Assembly (NCBI GenBank): GCA_963601915.1
Contig: CAVCGL010000002.1
Coordinates: forward strand, 1 to 64,000
Direction of reading: 5' to 3'
Length of the DNA stretch: 64,000 nucleotides
Source: Butyricicoccus_A sp963601915
Lineage (GTDB): Bacteria; Bacillota; Clostridia; Oscillospirales; Butyricicoccaceae
Below the pieces are notes generated by a model that did not search any database, was not told where the DNA came from, and saw only the letters and a program-made list of their open reading frames with translations. This document shows positions 59,229 through 64,000 of the stretch, one piece after another. Each line of letters opens with the position of its first letter. Within the stretch, counting starts at the first letter, position 1. The position numbers were made by a program, and so were the translations under genes.

Positions 59229-59618
59229 ATGAGTTGTGCAAAAAGCTGCGGAAAAGATTGCGGCAAAAATCACTGCGGCGCCTGCTGCGGCGGAGCGTGT
59301 CATTCCTTGACCTTGGTTCCGGCAGAGTATGCCTTATTGCAGGTCTTGGCGGTAACACCGTTTCTTCCGGTAGCTGCCAGCTGGAACTTAAAAACACCGA
59401 TTTATTTGGAAGATTCCCAATTTTCACAGGAAGAATATAGCTGGGCAATACAGGCTTTGGCATTAAAGGGCTTGATCCGTGTCGATTATGACATTCCATT
59501 GGGACAATTTGATTACGCCGCCTATCGTTCCTACCCCATGCATGGCAGTATGGCGTTGACAGCTGCCGGACAGGATATTGTTGACCAACTGGCCATTCAA
59601 GATATTGCTGCCGAGTAA
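59229..59618 (+). CDS. Small protein with Cys/His-rich N-terminus and winged-helix-like body
   Basis: 129 residues from ATG 59229 (an ATG at 59223 sits only 4 nt from AAGGAG). The first ~25 residues hold eight Cys and two His (CAKSCGKDCGKNHCGACCGG), suggesting metal binding. The rest (SLTLVPAEYALLQVLAVTPF, EEYSWAIQALALKGLIRVDY) looks like a winged-helix module. It lies upstream of a ZIP metal transporter, so a metal-linked role is possible (inference). Confidence 0.65.
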   Translation: MSCAKSCGKDCGKNHCGACCGGACHSLTLVPAEYALLQVLAVTPFLPVAASWNLKTPIYLEDSQFSQEEYSWAIQALALKGLIRVDYDIPLGQFDYAAYRSYPMHGSMALTAAGQDIVDQLAIQDIAAE

Positions 59619-59635
59619 GAATGCTATATCAACTA

Positions 59636-59664
59636 TTGACAAATACAGCCGAATAGACTAAAAT
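59636..59664 (+). promoter_or_regulatory. Promoter of the ZIP gene
   Basis: TTGACA (59636-59641), 17-bp spacer, TAAAAT (59659-59664). Confidence 0.75.
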
Positions 59665-59728
59665 GTGGATAAAAATAGTATAGTTTTATCGCGCGTCAGA
59701 TTTTTATCTGTTAGAAATTGAGGAGAAC

Positions 59729-60511
59729 ATGTCAATAGAAGTCATTCAGGGAATTTTGATTCCGTTTGCGGGAACATCGCTGGGCGCGGCGTGTGTGTTT
59801 TTTATGCGCCGCACGCTGCGTCCGATGGTACAGCGCGCATTGACCGGATTTGCCGCAGGCGTGATGGTAGCTGCCTCTATTTGGAGCTTGCTGATTCCTG
59901 CAATGGAACAGGCAGATACCATGGGCAAGCTGGCATTTTTGCCGGCAGTTATCGGTTTTTGGATCGGTGTATTGTTTTTGCTTGTTCTTGACCGTGTGAT
60001 TCCGCATCTGCATATGGGAAGCAGTGAGGCGGAGGGACCGTCTGTCAGCCTACAGCGCACGACAATGCTGGTTCTGGCAGTGGTTCTGCACAACATTCCG
60101 GAGGGCATGGCTGTCGGCGTGGTATATGCCGGTTGGCTGGCGGGAAATTCCGGATTGACTTGGATGGGTGCGATGGCGCTTTCCATCGGCATTGCGATTC
60201 AAAATTTTCCGGAAGGCGCGATTATTTCTCTGCCGCTGCGTGCGGAGGGCATGAGAAAGGGAAAGGCGTTTGTTTGCGGCGTGTTATCTGGTGCAGTAGA
60301 GCCAATCGGTGCTTGGGTTACCATTTTGGCAGCGGCACATATTCTCCCGTGGCTGCCGTATTTGTTGAGCTTTGCGGCGGGTGCGATGATGTATGTCGTC
60401 GTAGAAGAGCTGATTCCGGAAATGTCGGAGGGACAGCATTCCAATGTAGGCACGTTGCTGTTTGCTGTGGGCTTTACGCTGATGATGACGCTGGATGTTG
60501 CGCTGGGATAA
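59729..60511 (+). CDS. ZIP family metal transporter
   Basis: A 260-residue protein with eight predicted spans. Metal-site helices are AVVLHNIPEGMAVGVVYAGW (HNxPEG) and SIGIAIQNFPEGAIISLPLR (QNFPEG), as in ZupT/GufA-type ZIP proteins. The loop before helix 4 is short and has His (HLHMGSSEAEG). It probably imports zinc or related divalent metals. It is followed by a rhodanese after 13 nt. Confidence 0.92.
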   Translation: MSIEVIQGILIPFAGTSLGAACVFFMRRTLRPMVQRALTGFAAGVMVAASIWSLLIPAMEQADTMGKLAFLPAVIGFWIGVLFLLVLDRVIPHLHMGSSEAEGPSVSLQRTTMLVLAVVLHNIPEGMAVGVVYAGWLAGNSGLTWMGAMALSIGIAIQNFPEGAIISLPLRAEGMRKGKAFVCGVLSGAVEPIGAWVTILAAAHILPWLPYLLSFAAGAMMYVVVEELIPEMSEGQHSNVGTLLFAVGFTLMMTLDVALG

Positions 60512-60524
60512 TAGGAGGAAACAG

Positions 60525-60827
60525 ATGCAGACATATAGCAGAACAACCGAGCAGATGATGGCGGATACCAGAGAAAAACTGATTCTGGATTTGAGAAAGG
60601 ATCGGGAATTTCATCTGGGTACCATTCCGGGAGCGGTGCATATCTATTGGGAAGAACTCAATGACCGTATGTCGGAGCTGCCCAAAGATAAGCCGATTTA
60701 CATGATGTGCTATACGGGAGAGACCAGTGATGAATTTGCCGCATGGATGCAGGAGCATGGCTGGGAAGCGTACAGCATAGAAGATGGCTATCGGGGATTT
60801 TACCGCTGGCAGATCATGCAGGAATAA
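60525..60827 (+). CDS. Rhodanese-like domain protein
   Basis: A 100-residue single rhodanese domain: KLILDLRKDREFHLGTIPGA, then the active-site Cys in YMMCYTGETSDEFAAWM. It is expected to carry a persulfide sulfur. It starts behind TAGGAGGAAACAG, probably co-transcribed with the ZIP gene. Confidence 0.9.
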   Translation: MQTYSRTTEQMMADTREKLILDLRKDREFHLGTIPGAVHIYWEELNDRMSELPKDKPIYMMCYTGETSDEFAAWMQEHGWEAYSIEDGYRGFYRWQIMQE

Positions 60828-60989
60828 TCGGCTTATTATCCGCGATTTTATAAATCGACACAAAATTTTAATACAAATTTTCCCTCGAATACGATATACT
60901 TAGACTTGCAAAGAAAAGAAAAATGCTTTACAATAGGAAAGCATTTGTAACCATGCAAAGAAGTATGTGTAAGGATGAGAAGAAATCAA

Positions 60990-62003
60990 ATGAAACTGTT
61001 AAGCTTTGCTGTTCCGTGTTATAACTCGGAAGCGTATATGGAAAAGTGTATTGAGTCTTTGCTGCCGGGCGGAAAGGATGTAGAGATCTTGATCGTCGAT
61101 GACGGCTCCTCTGATCGAACGGCAGAAATTGCAGATGCCTATGCTGCACAGTATCCGGATATTATCCAAGCAATTCACCAGCCGAACGGCGGACATGGTG
61201 CGGCAGTCAACACAGGACTAAAGCATGCCTCCGGCGTGTATTTCAAGGTCGTGGACAGCGATGACTGGCTGGATCGTGACAGTTATCTGCGTGTGCTCAA
61301 GCGTCTCCGGACACTCATTAAGCTGAATACACTGCCGGATATGTTCCTTGCCAATTATGTATATGAGAAGGAAGGCAGCAAGCATAAGGCAGTCATGCGC
61401 CAGAAGGGCTTTCCGAAAGAAAAGATGTTCAGCTGGGACGATGTGGGACATCTGTTCAAGGGACATTATATTCTGATGCATTCGGTTATTTACCGCACAC
61501 AGATGCTGCACGACTGCGGTTTGCAGCTGCCGGAGCATACCTTCTACGTCGACAATATTTACGTGTACAAGCCGTTGCCGTATGTCAAGAACATGTATTA
61601 CATGGATGTAGATCTGTATCGGTACTATATCGGACGAGAGGATCAGTCGGTCAACGAACAGACCATGATTCGCCGCATTGACCAGCAGATTCGCGTCAAT
61701 AAAATTATGTTCGCCGATGTCAATCTGTTGGCAGTCAAGGACAGAAAGTGCCGCAGATACATGTTCAATTATTTAGAGATTGTCACGACAATCACGGTGA
61801 CGCTGGCAATTTTGTCCGGTACAAAGGAAAATCTCCACAAGCGAGATGAACTGTGGGAGTACATGAAGCAGACGGACAGACAGCTGTATAACAAGCTGCA
61901 TCACAGCGTCATCAGCAGATATATGAATCTGCCGGGCAGACCGGGACGATTCTTAGGGAAGGTAGCCTATCGGATTTCTCGAAAAATATACGGATTTAAC
62001 TAA
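60990..62003 (+). CDS. Family 2 glycosyltransferase
   Basis: A 337-residue GT-A enzyme with LLSFAVPCYNSEAYMEKCIE, IVDDGSSDRTAEIADAY, QPNGGHGAAVNTGLKHASG and the metal-binding DSDDW. No membrane spans are obvious. It probably adds a sugar to a cell-surface polymer; donor and acceptor are unknown. An in-frame ATG at 60975 is an alternative start with poorer spacing. Confidence 0.9.
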   Translation: MKLLSFAVPCYNSEAYMEKCIESLLPGGKDVEILIVDDGSSDRTAEIADAYAAQYPDIIQAIHQPNGGHGAAVNTGLKHASGVYFKVVDSDDWLDRDSYLRVLKRLRTLIKLNTLPDMFLANYVYEKEGSKHKAVMRQKGFPKEKMFSWDDVGHLFKGHYILMHSVIYRTQMLHDCGLQLPEHTFYVDNIYVYKPLPYVKNMYYMDVDLYRYYIGREDQSVNEQTMIRRIDQQIRVNKIMFADVNLLAVKDRKCRRYMFNYLEIVTTITVTLAILSGTKENLHKRDELWEYMKQTDRQLYNKLHHSVISRYMNLPGRPGRFLGKVAYRISRKIYGFN

Positions 62004-62013
62004 ATAAGCAAAT

Positions 62014-62048
62014 AAAAAGTGTCTCTGACAGCGTTCAGGGACACTTTT
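62014..62048 (+). terminator. Terminator after the glycosyltransferase gene
   Basis: AAAAGTGTC.CTG...CAG.GACACTTTT stem, then TGAC. Confidence 0.8.
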
Positions 62049-62098
62049 GACATTTATTCCCAAGAAATGTACGAGATTTCCTTCTAACAGAAGAGAAG

Positions 62099-62128
62099 TT
62101 GACAAGCTGTTTTACTATGCATTATAAT
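62099..62128 (+). promoter_or_regulatory. Promoter of the dehydratase-activase pair
   Basis: Consensus TTGACA (62099-62104) and TATAAT (62123-62128) with an 18-bp spacer. Confidence 0.82.
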
Positions 62129-62171
62129 AAAATCTGTATAAAAATTCAAAAGATTGGTGGAAGACAAATAC

Positions 62172-63095
62172 ATGAGTAATTTGAAAATTGGTCTGCCCCG
62201 CGCGATGCTGTATCATCGGTATTCTATGCTATGGACGGTGTTTTTTCAGCAGCTGGGCGCAGAAATTGTGACCAGTCGCCCGACAGATAAAGAGATTTTG
62301 GATCAAGGCACTGCACTGTGTGTCGATGAAGCCTGTCTATCCGAAAAGATTTATCTGGGACATGTGAAAGCACTGGTCGGCAAGTGCGATTATATTCTTG
62401 TGCCGCGCGTCAGCAATTTCGGACACAAGCACATGATGTGCGTGCGGTTTGAAGCGATGCCGGATATTGTCAAAAATGTATTCCGTGATGTGCCGCAGAA
62501 ATTCCTGACATATAATCTGGATGTTCTGCAAAAACAGGATGAAAAATCTGCTTTTTACGGCATGGGAAATCAGCTCGGTTTTGACAAAAAGACAATCAAA
62601 AAAGCCTATGCGACAGCAAAGGCCGTTGAGCAGAGAACATGGAAAAAACTGCTGACGGAGCAGGAAGCTCTATATAAATCTCCGAATACCAAGATTCTTG
62701 TTGCGGGTCACAGCTATGTCATTGAAGATCCATTCTTGGGAAAACCGGTTATGGATGTTTTGCGCAAGCTGGATGTCACACCAATTCGCGCAGATATTAC
62801 GGAACGCGAAGCGGCGTCCAAACGAAGCACAACGCTTTCACCGACCATCAAATGGGAGATGAGTCGGGAAATCGTTGGCAGCTTAATGGCAAATAAAAAG
62901 AAGGTGGATGGCATCATTTTACTCAGTGCCTTCCCGTGCGGACCAGATTCTATGATTAACGAGATGATTCAGCGCCGCATGAAGGGCGTTCCGATTTTGA
63001 ATTTGACGCTGGATGCACAGAGCGGTACCGCTGGTGTAGAGACGCGTTTGGAGAGCTTTGTAGACATCATTCACTTTAAGGAGGGAACACTATGA
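62172..63095 (+). CDS. Acyl-CoA dehydratase activase-related protein (first of a pair)
   Basis: A 307-residue protein (MSNLKIGLPRAMLYHRYSML at the start) with Cys motifs DEACLSEKIYLGHV and FPCGPDSMINEMI, and VPRVSNFGH between. This is the DUF2229-like family related to 2-hydroxyacyl-CoA dehydratase subunits and activases. Cys residues probably bind a 4Fe-4S cluster. The substrate is unknown. It overlaps the next gene by 4 nt (ATGA). Confidence 0.82.
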   Translation: MSNLKIGLPRAMLYHRYSMLWTVFFQQLGAEIVTSRPTDKEILDQGTALCVDEACLSEKIYLGHVKALVGKCDYILVPRVSNFGHKHMMCVRFEAMPDIVKNVFRDVPQKFLTYNLDVLQKQDEKSAFYGMGNQLGFDKKTIKKAYATAKAVEQRTWKKLLTEQEALYKSPNTKILVAGHSYVIEDPFLGKPVMDVLRKLDVTPIRADITEREAASKRSTTLSPTIKWEMSREIVGSLMANKKKVDGIILLSAFPCGPDSMINEMIQRRMKGVPILNLTLDAQSGTAGVETRLESFVDIIHFKEGTL

Positions 63096-64000
63096 CACCA
63101 GTAGAAATTCCATCCAACCAGAAAAAAATTATGTTCCCGCGCATTGCCCATTACAGCGGCGTTATCCGCTATTTTATTGAAGTCTGCATGGGACAAAAAT
63201 ACATTATGCCGCCGAAAATGACGCGGCATACGCTGGAAATCGGCGCGCGATACAGTCCGGACACGGTCTGTACCCCGTTCAAAAGCACGTTGGGATGTAT
63301 GATTGAAGCGCTGGATTTGGGCGCAGATACCCTGATGATGTCGCACGGTTTGTGCCGTCTGGGCTATTATGGCGAGTTGCAGGAGCAGATTCTTCGCGAT
63401 CTTGGCTATGAATTTGACTTTATCAATTTGTCTGAGTACAGCACGGGCAAGAAAAAAGACATGCTCAAAGTGCTCAAGCGCATTAACCCGAAGGTAAAGT
63501 ATACGCGCATTATCCCCGGTGCCATGGACGCCCTCAAGCTGCTGGAATATGTGGATGAAGTGACGGATGAATATTATCAGAACTGTGGATTTGACCCGTC
63601 CGGTGCCTATAAAAAAGCATACAAGCAGTTTTTGGAGGAGACAGAACACGTAGAATCTCGACAGGATATTGATCGAATTTATCGAGAGGTAAAAAAAGTA
63701 TTCAGTGATACTCCTTTGGAAAAACCGGCAGAACCGCTGCGCGTTGGCATTGTCGGTGAGTTCTTCACCGTTATGGATCCGTTCTCTAATTTGGATTTGG
63801 AACAGACCATGGCGGATATGGGCGTAGAAGTGCATCGCTGGATGAATGTATCCAATCGTATGGTACATTATCCGGGCGAGAAAAATATGAATGCGAAGAT
63901 CAAGGACTTGTGTACCTATGAAATGGGTCCGACCTCTACGGCAAATATCTGGGCGGCAAGAGAATATGCCCGCCGCGGATTTGATGGCATCATCCATGTC
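63092..64000 (+). CDS. Acyl-CoA dehydratase activase-related protein (second of the pair, partial)
   Basis: 303 codons are visible before the window ends. The Cys-containing motifs SPDTVCTPFKSTLGCMIEAL and LMMSHGLCRLGYYGEL match the companion subunit of the same family, with LRVGIVGEFFTVMDPFSNLD starting a second domain. It is coupled to the preceding gene. Such pairs lie near BcrAD/HgdC-type ATPases; one may follow beyond the edge. Confidence 0.82.
   Translation, partial: MTPVEIPSNQKKIMFPRIAHYSGVIRYFIEVCMGQKYIMPPKMTRHTLEIGARYSPDTVCTPFKSTLGCMIEALDLGADTLMMSHGLCRLGYYGELQEQILRDLGYEFDFINLSEYSTGKKKDMLKVLKRINPKVKYTRIIPGAMDALKLLEYVDEVTDEYYQNCGFDPSGAYKKAYKQFLEETEHVESRQDIDRIYREVKKVFSDTPLEKPAEPLRVGIVGEFFTVMDPFSNLDLEQTMADMGVEVHRWMNVSNRMVHYPGEKNMNAKIKDLCTYEMGPTSTANIWAAREYARRGFDGIIHV

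Noticed and set aside
1..64000. CRISPR arrays or insertion sequences
   Set aside because: No regularly spaced direct repeats and no transposase gene were seen; the only long repeat pair is the DGR VR/TR.

Overview
The window covers the right-hand ~27.9 kb of an integrated siphovirus-type prophage, followed by ~36 kb of low-GC Firmicutes core chromosome. The host signals are clostridial: the orders rplS-lepB-ylqF-rnhB-yraN and tig-clpP-clpX-lon-engB, strong AGGAGG ribosome-binding sites, and 2-hydroxyacyl-CoA dehydratase activase-related proteins at the right edge. An anaerobic, non-pathogen-like gut member of the Oscillospirales (for example Butyricicoccaceae) is my best guess, by inference only.

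Prophage, 1-27.9 kb. The left end with the integrase lies outside the window. On the minus strand are a membrane-anchored HNH protein (cut by the window edge) and a LexA/CI-type self-cleaving repressor. They diverge from a small Cro-like gene whose control region holds four related operator palindromes. The early plus-strand block has an antirepressor, several small proteins, a YqaJ exonuclease with RecT (homologous recombination), a damaged DUF1064/ssb junction, a replication initiator, a MazG-like protein and an ArpU/RinA-type late regulator. Next come a phage tRNA-Asn and an opposing minus-strand islet of three tiny genes. That islet looks like a type I toxin-antitoxin locus: a 36-residue hydrophobic, lysine-tailed peptide with a convergent antisense transcript. 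The late block runs HNH nuclease, terminase, portal, MuF-type head protein, scaffold, capsid, connectors, tail tube, a pair of tail chaperones joined by a -1 frameshift, tape measure, distal tail and baseplate proteins.

The most notable system is a diversity-generating retroelement (DGR) at 22.86-26.07 kb. A 537-residue tail or receptor-binding protein carries a 100-bp variable repeat near its C-terminus. A matching 100-bp template repeat follows in non-coding DNA, and then a DGR-class reverse transcriptase. The two repeats differ at 17 positions, and every one is an adenine in the template. The target would let the phage change host-receptor specificity. A holin and a C39-like endolysin close the lysis cassette. 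A strong terminator marks the right end of the prophage, immediately before a 5'-truncated asnB (asparagine synthetase), so the phage appears to have integrated inside asnB.

Chromosome, 27.9-64 kb. A Nudix hydrolase and the RNase P RNA are followed by murD and an ABC-F ATPase, then by ytaF and an alpha-amylase gene on the minus strand. Next come rplS with a structured leader, lepB, ylqF, rnhB, yraN, an M19 dipeptidase, thrC and a phosphoesterase. The protein quality-control and GTPase cluster tig, clpP, clpX, lon, engB comes next, then lysA, a Na/Pi symporter, an OYE-type reductase, EcsC, an NfeD/SPFH pair, two membrane-anchored proteins of unknown role and an NAD(P)HX epimerase. An iron-dependent alcohol dehydrogenase gene is interrupted by one in-frame TAG. 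A Cys-rich protein, a ZIP transporter, a rhodanese, a family 2 glycosyltransferase and two dehydratase-activase-related proteins end the window, the last running off the edge.
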